Positions 1 through 11,200 of a stretch of 64,000 nt of DNA are shown in pieces; positions within the stretch are counted from its first letter, which is position 1; each line of letters opens with the position of its first letter. The stretch covers positions 757,037 to 821,036 of the forward strand of contig VXAU01002072.1 of NCBI GenBank assembly GCA_013399695.1, given 5' to 3'. A program made the translations under genes and the position numbers. The notes beneath the pieces were generated by a model, which was given only the letters and a program-made list of their open reading frames with translations, did no database searches and had not been told where the DNA came from. This stretch comes from Formicarius rufipectus. Lineage: Eukaryota > Chordata > Aves > Passeriformes > Formicariidae.

Positions 1-525
1 CGGGCCGGGCCGGGCCGGGCCGCCTGTGACGGGCGAGACGGCGGCCCCGCGTCGGGCCGGGGCACGGCTGCGCCTCCGACCGCGGCAGCGACAGGGCCGC
101 GCTCTGGGCCGGACCCTGCCCGGCTGCGCTTCCGGAGCGCCCGAGATCCCCTTCCGGGGCAGCGCCAGCTGGGCGGGGCCGGGGCAGCGACGGGCACTGG
201 AACCGGGACAGGGAGCGACACAGGGACAGGCATAGGCACCGGGACTGGGCCAGGCAGTGGGACAGGCTCTGGCACAGGGGCGGGGTCAGGAACAGAGATC
301 GGCACAGGGACAGGAACAGAAACCGGCACCAGGACAGGGAACGGAACTGGGACAGGGAGCGGCACAGGGACAGGCATAGGCACCGGGACTGGGCCTGGCG
401 GTGGGACCACTATAAGAACGGGTACCGGCACCAGCGGGGCTGCGCCCGGAGAGACACTGAGGCCGGCGGGGAGGGAGGCGGGCACGAAGCGAGTCTTACT
501 GGTTCGTCGTGTTAAAAGAAAATAA
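1..525 (+). other. Start-less open frame with Gly-Xaa repeats, ends at an AATAAA
   Basis: Frame 1 is open from the window edge to a TAA at 523-525, 174 codons with no ATG needed to keep it open. From about 193 to 440 it reads as alternating glycine and small residues (Gly-Thr, Gly-Ser, Gly-Ile), then a basic tail ending LVRRVKRK. The stop overlaps an AATAAA at 521-526. The dipeptide pattern follows from a minisatellite whose unit is close to a multiple of six, in GC-rich DNA where stops are rare. It may therefore have no coding meaning. It could also be the last exon of a gene cut by the window edge. I recognise no family. Confidence 0.15.
193..410. repeat. GC-rich minisatellite (GGNACN-type units) with an internal 145-bp-spaced duplication
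   Basis: The block is built of variants of GGCACAGGGACA. A segment of nearly 60 bases at about 205-263 recurs almost unchanged at about 350-408, giving a direct repeat offset by 145 bases. Differences are a few substitutions, such as GCGACAC versus GCGGCAC and CCAGGC versus CCTGGC. This suggests a recent segmental duplication inside the array. Confidence 0.7.
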
Positions 526-700
526 AGAATGAATGGTGCAGTTGGGCGCACAGCGCTGTGGAGCGCTGGCTCGGGGTGGCTGCGTTGGGTGTAAGTTCTG
601 CTGTGCTCGGTGCCACCGGGGGCGCTCGGGGCGCTGCCGCCGTAATGCCTCACCGCCAGTCCGGGGCATCGGTACGTGCGGCTGAAAGCAAAGGTGCGCT

Positions 701-1374
701 TTGGGCGCATCAAAAAGAAAGATACGGCGGAATTAATGTGGGAAACAGGAACAACGAGAGAAGGTGCCACACCTGCGTGTTGTGCAGGTTTGTGGAAATA
801 CTTAACACTCCTGCTAGTGCGAAAAAAACCCACATGTTTGTTCTTGCTGTTGCTTCCAGAATAAAACGTGTGACAGGCCAGAGGACACTGTGATCTACAG
901 GTAATCTGGACTGTGTAGTGTTTGTCCTGATGCACACACACAAACATTGCCCACAGTTAAAACAGCCAGCACCCTCAAAACCATCTGTTTTGTCTCCAAT
1001 TAGGTTACATATGTTTCCCTCTTGTTATCCAGCTTCTTTGGCCTTGATCTAACTTCTGACCTCTTCAACAAACAATGCCTTGCACCAACTTGCTTCACAG
1101 AGCAGGTCTGTCTGTGTATCTGACTTTCTCAGGGGTTGTACAACTCCTGTTTTGACTGCATTTCAGTTATCTCATCAAAGGGAGAATGGAGAATCTTGCT
1201 CTCATGGTTGCTCACTTTTTTTCCTTCCCTGGACAGTTACTGCGTTGTAGCAGAAGTGTCAGAAGCAAGTGGATGACAGTACTCCACTACCTCAACACTA
1301 ATTTAATCTATAGGTTTTGTGGGAGTGGAAAAGCTGAAGTCCATGCAGAGATTTTCTTCAGATGTAAGTGCTAG
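701..1374. other. Unassigned intergenic DNA
   Basis: Transition from the GC-rich edge to ordinary AT-rich DNA. Short ORFs on both strands match nothing I recognise and show no splice or codon signature of a gene. No repeat family is evident. Confidence 0.4.
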
Positions 1375-1742
1375 AGAGGTGGTAATATCTAGAAGGAAGA
1401 GAGGACTGAAGTCTGGAGGAGACTGAAGGGAGACCTCATTCCTTGTGATGGGAAGAGGAGGGGCAGAAACTTCTCTGTAGTGACTAGTGACAGGACGCAA
1501 GGCAGTGTCCTGAAGTTGTGCCGGGGAGGTTTAGGTTGGATATAGAAGGAGGTTCTTCACCCAGAGGGTGGTTGGGCACCAGAATAGACTCCTCAGGACA
1601 GTGGTCACAGCACCAAGTCTGACAGAGTTCAAGAGGTATTTGGATGATACTCTCAGGCACATGGTGTGACTCTTGGGGATGGCCCTGATGATCCTTGTGA
1701 GTCCCTTCCAACTCAGCATATTCTGTGATTCTGTGAGAGGGA
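1375..1742 (+). mobile_element. CR1 LINE fragment, 3' end, plus orientation
   Basis: The block has the typical CR1 3' untranslated organisation: a GGTTTAGGTTGGATAT segment, then GGTTCTTCACCCAGAGGGTGG, then the terminal GTCCCTTCCAACTCAGCATATTCTGTGATTCTGTG. The octamer-like repeated end (ATTCTGTG, slightly changed) marks the true 3' terminus. The copy is 5'-truncated and diverged, as most avian CR1 copies are. Confidence 0.85.
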
Positions 1743-3480
1743 GCACAACTGTGGTTTAGCATTTGTGCTATTGCGGCTGTTGGCTTCTGTGCCTGTGAGT
1801 CAGCCCTCAGAGAGCTGGATGGATAAAGCAGAGCAAACGGGATTTTCCTATAGCTGAGTCATATAATAGGTGAGTTTGTGTAGCAAACTGTCATCTAGCA
1901 TACATGTGCTCATATCCCATAAATTTAATTAATCAATGGACTACAAAGCAATAAGTTGCTCTTAAGACAAATACCTGCAGGATTCCATGTGACCTTCAGG
2001 TCACAGGACTGGCCTTAAAGTCTGTTCAGATTCAGTTGTTGATCTCAGAGTCCACATACAACTAAATATTGTAATTTGCAATTTTTCAGTAGTCTCAGTG
2101 GTGTCTGGGTGAGCAAGGAACAAAGTTTCAACTTGCCTCTTCTGGGTCATTGATTTCTTTTGTTCCTCCTCTGGCTCTCACTGTGCCTTCACGAGTTTAT
2201 GTGAATGGCTGCACTTAAGTTATATGTCAGGATTTGTATTAGATTTGGACAGCAGAGCATCTCTTTGACACTCAAGTTCAAGGTCTTCATCAAAGGTGAA
2301 GTGCTGGTTTTATTTATATGTGAAATTGGTCCTCCTTTACCACTTACCTGAATGTTACCTTACCCGGCTTACCCAGTTTTACTGACAGACAATTCAGTAT
2401 TTAGATACTGGAACTTTGTTGTGCTTTGTGGTGCTTGGTATCTTTCTCCAGGTGATTTTCTGGCTTCTTAAGACCTTGTTGTGTCACGTTCCTGCTGAGA
2501 ATTTCTAACTGTCATATTGTTGTCCCTTCTCTTTCTCACTTTATAGATGTTTTGGATCCATGACATACTTGTAACTACAATCATTTATGTCATTCCAGAC
2601 TGAGACTATTGCAGCTCTGTTCAGATGCTGCACCAATTACCGGTCTTTCAAAGATAACATTGCTGCTTACAAACTTCTGCAAATTCTGAACTTATATTGC
2701 TTAAAGTCCTTTGATGGCCTCTTCAGTTCAGTTAGATCTTGCTAAACTTCCTTTACATCAAGTTCGAAGTCAAAGGCTTCCTCTGTTGTTTCACTATAGT
2801 TCATAGTCTCTCTCTTTAGAAATTACATGCTGCTGCCACCTTTAAAGCTTTTCCATAAGTAGTTAGCCCATAGCTAAAATTTATAAAATGTTATTTTAGT
2901 AACTAAACTTTTCAATTTGTTTACTGGAGCATTTTTATACGGTCTTTTACAGTGGCTACTGGGCATGCTAAAAGCATGGCTTTTCTGAGGCAACAAAAGT
3001 AATCATACATGTCATCATTCATTTGATTCATAACTGGTTTGCCCAGTTGAATGGTTCATTTTTAAGGTATTAAATTTTAGTACTCTTTAGAATTTTCTCC
3101 TTTATTAATAATGGAACTTTCACCCCAAATGAAATTTGTCAGGGTTTAACATCCTCTTTAAAAATTAGGTCATGTAAATATTTTGGAAAGATTCTTAGTC
3201 TTTAAAAAGGAAATAAAATTTAACTGCATCAGATATGCTGCAGCTTGTATTTCCATATGTTCTCATTGCACTGGCTTAATGTATTTCAGTGTTGGTTCAT
3301 TCACCCCTCTTGTTCTACTTAATGGATTCTTGTTGTGGTAGGGTTTGTCATGAAATTTAGACTCTGCAGGTCAAGTGTTTTTTTGCCTATGACCTATATT
3401 GATTCAGGCAGTATTCAATTCCGTAAGCAAGAGCACAGCCCAGCCACATACAACATTTTAACAGCAGGGTTTTCCCCCGG
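1743..3480. other. Unassigned intergenic DNA
   Basis: AT-rich DNA without an ORF of note on either strand. I see no exon with convincing splice signals, no RNA gene and no repeat I can name. Confidence 0.4.
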
Positions 3481-3850
3481 TAGTTGGTGCTGGTGAGGTC
3501 ACGCCTCATGACCTGTGTCCAGTTTTGGGCCTCTCACTATAAGAGAGACAATGAGTTGCTGGAGCGTGTCCCAAGAAGGGAAATGGAGCTGGTGAAGGGT
3601 CTGGAACACAGTTCCTATGAGGAGAGGCTGAGGGAGCTGAGGTGGTTTATCCAGAGAAGAGGGAGAGAAAAGGAGACTCAGGGGTGACCTTATCAGTCTC
3701 TACAACTACCTGAAAGGAGGTTGTAGCCAGGTTGGGGTCAGCTCTTCCCCCAGGCAACCTGCAACAGGATGATAGGAAATGGCCTCAAGGTGCACCAGGG
3801 GACATTCAGATTGGACATCAGGAAGTTCATCACAGAAAGGAGTGTCAGTT
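3481..3850 (+). mobile_element. CR1 LINE fragment, plus orientation
   Basis: The stretch reads through the usual CR1 3' portion: a GGTGAGGTCACGCCTC-type segment, GAGGAGAGGCTGAGGGAGCTG, TCTACAACTACCTGAAAGGAGGTTGTAGCCAGG, and TTCAGATTGGACATCAGGAAG. The element stops near 3,850 before the terminal repeated octamer, so the 3' end is lost. The short ORFs here are CR1 leftovers. Confidence 0.85.
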
Positions 3851-6830
3851 CAGTCACGTTCCATTCTGTGTCCCCTCGTGTGGCATAAGTAGAATAACCC
3901 TTTGTATGTCAGATCATGTTTTTTTTGCATACAGTAAGGACCATACAGCAGCTACTTATGGTCTGATTCTGCACTTCTTAAGAAAGCACGCCTCCTCAGA
4001 ACAGTTAGCAGTATGGTTTTTTTGCAGAAGGAAGTGCAAGATTGAGCTAGTAATTTTAACCAGTAGTTCACTCCTTCATTGAGTATTGTCATCGTTAGTT
4101 GTGATTTCAGTTAAAAGTAAAAAACATTCAAATCCAATAGTAAATAAATATGTTTTGCGGCTGGACATTTTAATTCACATAGTGATTTTTTTTTCCTGAA
4201 ATGACTGCTGGAATATGATAGACTTTCTGCTCTTATTCTTGTGGTAGCCAGAAAACAGTTGAGCAGACCTGGTCATTCAGGAGCTCTTCAGATAGCTATG
4301 TGTATTGTAATTTGTTTTTCTTCAGTTGTATAGATTGTCTTGTCTTTGTACAAAGACATCACTGACATGATTAAAGGATCCCTGAGCTCTAAATAATATT
4401 CTATGAAAGACACAATACTTGTGATAGTTGGTTGGTAGACTTTTAAAGATAATACAATGATTTTAAACTTAGTTGTTTTTTCTGACCTCATTTTAGACTG
4501 AGCTTGCTGTCTGAGGTACTATCTACTTTACTCTTTGAAGTGTTAGATATTTGGTCCTTTGCCATTTGAATAGCCAAAGCCTGAAAAACATCATTGCAAG
4601 TGAAGCTGCATTTTGGGCCTCATGAGTATATATACTCATTCAGTTCTTCTCATAAATTAATATTCTACTTAAACAAATTGAGCTGATTTTATTTTCCTAA
4701 CAAAGGCTGTCACATGCAGTTCCTGTAACTTCTTGTTAATAGTTTCCCTAGAGGAGCATCAATGTGTTGACTGTAGAATGTACACACGTCTATTTCCAAC
4801 TAGCCTATAACAAGCAAGTGGGACGTAAATCTAATTAAATGCAAAAAACAAAAAAAATACACTGTCTTGCAGTAACATTCAAGATCTGACTTCAGCTGAC
4901 AAAAGCATTTTTTTTTCCAAGTAAAGATTGCTGCTATGACCTTACTTTACCCCTTTGTATTTCAGAGTTTCAGGGCTTCAGAACTATGCACACTTGACTA
5001 TGTGCTATGTACGAAACAGTGTTCAGGGAGCATTGTCACAATAGCGAACTTGAAAATTAGGCAACTTGTGCAGCTGTGGTTTTGACTCCCATGTGGGCAC
5101 CAAGTATGATAGAATTTAGTAGCCTATCATAGCCTACCACTTTTCTATTTTGTGCCATGGAATAGATACCTCTCACAGGAGAAAGAAGCTGGGTTTTTGA
5201 CATCTCTGCATGCAGCAAGTGCTCTTTGCCTTATTCATTTAGTGAATAACTCCTTAGGTATTCTTAGGACATTTGTCATTGTGTTGGTTGATACTTCATC
5301 AACATTGTGGAATTTTTTCTGTGCTTTGTTTTGTAACAAGAAATACTGTTTCATTTTATGTCCAAGGGAATGTGGAGGGTCTTGCTGCTGCACTGGTCAT
5401 ATTTGTGGCAGTTAATACTGAAGAACTTTGGTGGTGGGTGAAACCAATCTCAACTAGTTCTCTGTCCAGGTTTCCTGTATGATGCATGACAGAAGGAAGT
5501 GGAGGAAGAAGATCACTTGGGATCCACTCTGAAAAAGAAGCAGGCTAAACTTCTCACTGTGAAATGGCATTTATATGACTGAAGTCTCAGTGACTAGGGG
5601 CTAATGCTAAATTGTCTTGTTGAATGCTGGCCTTTTGTCAGTTGTGACCTATAAGTAGGTATTACAAGTGCTACTGGAAAGCTTGCAGGTGGACTAAGAA
5701 CCTTTGCCTCAGCCACAACAGTGCTAATTTGGGAATGTTCACTTAAGTCCACACTGTGAGTTCATAGCCAGGACACTGAAAAATAGTCCATTTTGCCAAC
5801 AGAGTTCCATGAGAGGTGTTTCAGTGCAGAGGCAGAACATACAAGCAAGTACAGCTGCAAAACTGAAGTGTGTCTCTCAACATCCTCTAAACTAATAGAG
5901 TTGGAAGGAGCTACCTGCTCCACTTGGAATTCATGCCAGTGGACTCTCATTTGCTAGGTGCCCAAGGGGCTTCCTTTATACAGGGTGTGCATACTTGAGA
6001 ATAGGAGTAACCATCCTGTCTTTTTCCTATAGTTTGGTGATTAGAACTCCCAAATTCCAGCAGGTAGGAGGGCTGGGTTTCTTTTCATCCTCAGTGTACA
6101 AACTTATAAATTAATATTTTCCACACACGTTCAGGGTGTGCTATAATCATCATACAGTTATTAACAGCTTCATTAATCCTGCCCACTGAAATAGTTTTAC
6201 TGACTGTCTGGGCTGGACTTATAGGAGTCGAATTTACCTGCTGGGAGGTACACGCAAAAGTGGTCAGAGATGTTTTAGGAACCTTACTGAACTAGGGATT
6301 TATGGAATGTATGCAGCTCCATAGATGGAAAGCAACTGGATGAGAATTTTAAGCCAGTCATTTTGGATTTAAGGCTCACAAGTGTTCATTTTCAGTATCT
6401 GAGTCCCTTTATTGGTGTAGTCACCAAGACTTGTCTCAGGTCACAAAAGCAAATCAGTGACAGAGCTGGGGTGAGGCTTCAGCATACAGACAAATACGTC
6501 AGACTGTGGAAAAATCAACATGGGTTTTTGTAGATAGAGAAGCTTTGTCATAATTATGAAGTTCTTTGCTGAAATCAACAAACTGCTAAACCAGGGTGAT
6601 ACCTTCATTGCAGCAATTTCAAAAGAGCGTTTATCACAGTCCCTCAACAGTGCTGCTAAATAACATTAACTGTCATAGGTTAGGAAGGAAGCCTGTCTCC
6701 TGAACTAGTAACTAGATGAAAGAGAAGGGTTAATGGGATAGCAATGAATAATACATTTTTACACTGTGGGAGAGTCAGATTGGACTCCCATAGGGATTCA
6801 TGCTGTGACCTGCACTAGTTAGCATACTAG
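3851..6830. other. Unassigned intergenic DNA
   Basis: AT-rich DNA with only short ORFs. Nothing on either strand resembles an exon of a known gene, and no repeat family could be named. Confidence 0.35.
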
Positions 6831-6839
6831 TCTTGGAAA

Positions 6840-7030
6840 TGGTCTTGGAAAGAGACTGAGTAAGGGAAGCAGCACAGCTTGCTGCTTATGCAAAATCCTG
6901 TGCAGTAGTGCCCTATGAAGCTGATAGCAAGGAGTTTCAAAGGGATCTTGTAAACTAGAAGTGGAAATTCAGTCTTAGTGACTGCAAAGTAATGCATACA
7001 GGCAAGACCAATCTGAATTATTATTATCCT
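6840..7030 (+). mobile_element. Probable old CR1-like fragment
   Basis: The run GCAAAGTAATGCATACAGGC and the preceding AAAGGGATCTTGTAAACTAG resemble an internal stretch seen in old CR1 subfamilies. No terminal octamers are present, so the assignment is weak and the borders are approximate. Confidence 0.3.
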
Positions 7031-8089
7031 AGTGATAAGTTCTACATATGCTGTTATTGCTGAAGATTGAGTTCTTAGAGTCTCTATGTGTAATTCAGTT
7101 CCAACTCAAAAATACCAGGAATTACTAGAAAAGAAAGAGTGGAGCAAAAAATTACAACTTTGTCAATAGTGCTAAGCTCTGGTTTCCCAGGTCAGAAAGA
7201 AGGTAAAGGTGGAAAAGAATAAAAAACATAGGGAATGTTTTTTAAATGTTTAAAACATGACCGCCAACACTTGGACTTTTCAGTTTGAATTAGACAAAAA
7301 TGACAATGCTTGGCAACTGAGAGAAGATGACTGAACTACATAAAAGGGTGTCCTGTGGAGGGAGGGTAAGGAGCTCTCATTCACTTATTTGTAGTGAGTG
7401 GGCACACAGGAGAAATAATGGAGAGCAGGTTTAAAACAATCAAAAGGTAGTCTTTTTTCTTTTTTTTCCAGATGCTGCAGAACTAAAGTATGAAGGTCAC
7501 TGCTTCCAAAAATGTGAAAGATAAAACTGTCAGTTACTTTCAAAAAGGAAACAAACTCAAAAGGGAAGTAGTGCATTGGCCGCTAGTAAATTGATTGCAA
7601 TACAGTGGCCTTTGGTTCTAGTTTTGCCTAGTCAGTGATTTACTGAAAACTGAATATATGCTGAGAAAGATTGTGCTATATCTGACCTGTTCTTTATGCT
7701 CTCTTCCTGTCTGTTTAATCCTGGTCATTACATTCAGAGTAAGAGAGTTGGGGATACTTGTGTAGTCTGATACAGTATGGCCATTTCACAGCTAGTGTAG
7801 GAGAGACACCAAGATGGCCAGGGGATTGTAAAAGTGGTGTATTGGAGAAGGCTGAGGGAACTGATACAGTTCAGCCTTAAGGAGGTGGCTAAGGGAAGAT
7901 TTTACTGCTCTTTTCTCCATGGAAAACTGAGCCAGATTATTCTCAGAAGTGCACATTGACAGGATGAGAGGGAATGGACACATTGAAAAATGGTAAATTC
8001 TGCTTAGATACAGAGATTTCTTTCTTTCTCTCTTTCAGTCTTTCTCTCTCTGTGTCTTTATTTCTGTCATGAAGGTGGTCAAATATCTT
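7031..8089. other. Unassigned intergenic DNA with a pyrimidine-rich tract
   Basis: No gene seen. A TTTC/TCTC pyrimidine tract lies at about 8,018-8,070 on the plus strand. Everything else is ordinary AT-rich sequence. Confidence 0.35.
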
Positions 8090-8170
8090 AAGAACTTGCC
8101 CAGAGAGGAATGACCTCCTTCCAGGGATATACTCAGTTTGACTAGACACGATCCTGAGCCATCTCCAGTG
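8090..8170 (+). mobile_element. Possible CR1 remnant
   Basis: ACTTGCCCAGAGAGGAATGA followed by CCTTCCAGGGATAT resembles the CR1 segment that ends 'gcccagagaggtggtggagtc... ccctggaggtatt'. The rest has decayed, so confidence is low and the borders are approximate. Confidence 0.4.
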
Positions 8171-8209
8171 ACTGGCCCCACTTTGAACAGTAGGCTGTCC
8201 TAGGTGGAT

Positions 8210-11200
8210 TCTTGAAGCAACCCATGTAGTTCCAGCTTCTTAAGAGGGTTCTTACCACATGCTCATGCCCTAACTGTACATTATTTCCTATGGCCTACTG
8301 ATGACAGAAGTGGAATATATTTGGTCTGGGTTAACTATTACATATTAAAAATCAGTGCAAGAACATAGTGGGGATAAGACACTCTGGATTTGGCATAACG
8401 AAAGCAAGAGTCAGCTATGGTACTTTGTCTACTGGCTTGACAGTAGTCTTTAAAATACTTCATAAAATATGTATGTCAAGAAGAGTTGATTGTCAGGGTG
8501 CAGCTACAGCAGGAGTCTCTAAATGGTACTGTCATCCATGCTTGCAGTTTTGGGGTTTTTTACTTCTAATGTCTTCTTTAAACAAATGACATATAATTCA
8601 TTTGTCAGACACTAAATGATGGGTAATAGTATACCTAGCAGAGCATGTTCTGCCATGTCACATGATGTGACTGCATAAGTACATATTCTCTGCATCTGTA
8701 TCGAACCTGTCTCCAGCAAGAAAGTCAATAAAGAGATGTTCTTCACCCTGATGCCTCTAACTGGGGTCAGTCCTTCTTAGTACTTGGGTGAAGATTTTCG
8801 AAAGATAAGATTGCATTGTTTGTGGCTGCCTGCATCTGTTCAACACCTGGCATGCGTGGCATGAACAAACAGTTCAGACTACAGAAACACCCACAGCTGC
8901 TCATCAATGTTTTCTCTTGTAATAAGAACGTTTATTTGTGAGCTGAAGTCCCTGAACAGTTAAGCAACTTAACATCAGTGTATTCAGCAGCAATACTTAT
9001 GGAATAAGCTGAATCCTATAGTTGAAAAGAGCAAATGCACTTCATCTTAATTACAGTCAGGCCTGAATAAAAATTAAAGGCTTTGCATGTCTGTTAGTGT
9101 GTATGTGGGTAGAAAGGCAGTGAGGTTAAGATAATAGGTTCAAAATGTATTCTCAGAAAACATTTAAAACCACAGCAGGGTGTGATTGTATGCAAATAAG
9201 TATTTTTGCAATAGTAGATTAAACACTTCATGGAATTTGTATGGAAAACTGCATGCTTGTACACGATGCAAAGTATGATTAAGCACCAGTGTGTGGAGTT
9301 TTTGCCATTAGTCAAAAAATCAAGGCAGATTTAAATCAATTGGGTTTTTAGGCTTTTCACAGTATATGTTGTAAGTTCTGAATGGTGACTACTAGAGACA
9401 AAATGTTAAAAATAACACGACTTTTTCCTTGGAGCTTCATCCTTGCAAGAATATGTTCTGCTATGTTTTCTGGTCAAGAAAAGAATGGCAGTAGCAGAAA
9501 GTCTGGTAAAAGCATGGCAACATATAGGATCTGAGACAGTGAGGGAAGAAAAATGGCAAATTGATGTAAACTTTTACTACAACAGCTGCTCCTGTATGTA
9601 TTTTGACATCAACTTACTTTTCATGAATGAATCATTCCAGATTCCAGGACTACCTTTAAATAAACTTTTTCATGCAAAAAGATTGTTAAAATCTTGAGAG
9701 GACCTGGTGCCTATAGAGGCAGCAGGTACCTTCTCAAAAATGTAAGTTAGCAGTAGTGGAAAATCCTGCATTGTCACAGGCAGAGAATCGCTGCTCTACA
9801 TTGTCATTTGCATAACTAGGGAGCACTGTGGTTGGCAGAATAACTGAATTGTCTTTGGAAAATGGCTTTCAATGTCAAATTCTAATCTACTTTACATACC
9901 AGAGTTATGTATCTACCTTTCTGAAACTCCTTTATCTTGCACATAAGTTACTGTGTCCTGTGCAATGAGAGTGATACCCTGACTTTTTCTAGAAAATTGC
10001 CTTTTGGTATGCTCAGGAAGAACATTTAAAGGAACATTTAAAATTGCAACCTGGATTTTTTTTCCTCATCAATGACAGACCTGATTTAGCAAAGTCAGGT
10101 ATAGTGGTGTTTGGTTTAATCCAGTGCCTTTCCAATCTGGAGTACAAAAGGTAAAATACATTACTTCATATTAACTTTGATGTAAATTGTGAAGTAAATT
10201 GAACTCATGGTGATGTCGTGCAGTTTCTCTGGAGTTGATATATTACTTCATGCAAGAAATAAAAGCTTCTCTGAAAAAGTCAAATTGTCATGTTGAGAAA
10301 CAGTAAAACACACTCTCCTTTCTGTCATCCAAAACAACTTGCCTACTCAGCAGTAAATCTGCAGAGGAAACCCAAGCTCACGCTCACACTGGCAGGATTA
10401 CTCTTCTGCCTCTTAATCATAATTTGTTAGTGAAAGCAGTGGTCAAAGAAAGTGCAAGATCAGCTGTTCTGAACACTGGTAGAGCAGGCTTTGCTCTCCT
10501 TCATTCATGTGCCTTTGTCCCACATACTCCAAAATCACATCTGGACATAAGTGGATAACTGAGCACTGTGATTTATACAGACAGATGAAAACTGGAAGAC
10601 TGTGAAAAATACCATCTATCCTCCTCTTGAAGGATCTTACCCTTGCTTAGGGGAAGGCTCAGTTTATGAAATTGCTACTGAAGTACCGATCATAGCCTGA
10701 CATTTTAAGAGAAGAAAAGCTTAAATTCTAGGTTTTAAAAATTTTTTCCCCCAGTATATAAGAAATGGGCTTCTTCGGGAAAGCAAGAACTTTATTACCA
10801 TGTGGGTAGAAACCACCAAGTGAGGTAACTGGCCATCAAAGTGAGCAACCACTCCAGCCCTTGCAAAAATAACTTTTGAAGTTAATTGAGACAGCCAAAA
10901 TCAAAGTCTGTGAGATAACTTTGGGCATGTGTCATAAGAAGAGGCATAGAAGAAGAAAAGACTAAATGTAGCAAAGGTGAATTATGGGTAATGCAATGTA
11001 AAGCTGCTTTTACACTGCCTCATTTTGCAGCTCACTCTCAGGACTGCCTGAATTCACACATAAAGCCAGTAGAAGCAAACTACATAATTGCTTGAAACAA
11101 AGGAAACAAAAGCAGACTTGTTAATGTAATGACACTTTAAGCAACAATTATTTTAAGCAGAAATAATTAGATTTCCCTTTGGTAACATATAATAGCATAT

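Larger units (their letters stand above)
1..700. promoter_or_regulatory. GC-rich, CpG-rich island at the window edge
   Basis: The first 700 bases are strongly GC-rich with many CpG dinucleotides, starting with short tandem repeats of a CGGGC unit. The composition changes sharply to AT-rich DNA after about 700. In bird genomes such a block is usually a CpG-island promoter. In human the gene beyond YEATS4 is FRS2, in the same orientation as YEATS4. By synteny this island could therefore be the 5' end of FRS2 running left on the minus strand. That is inference only: no FRS2 coding sequence is visible here. Confidence 0.5.
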
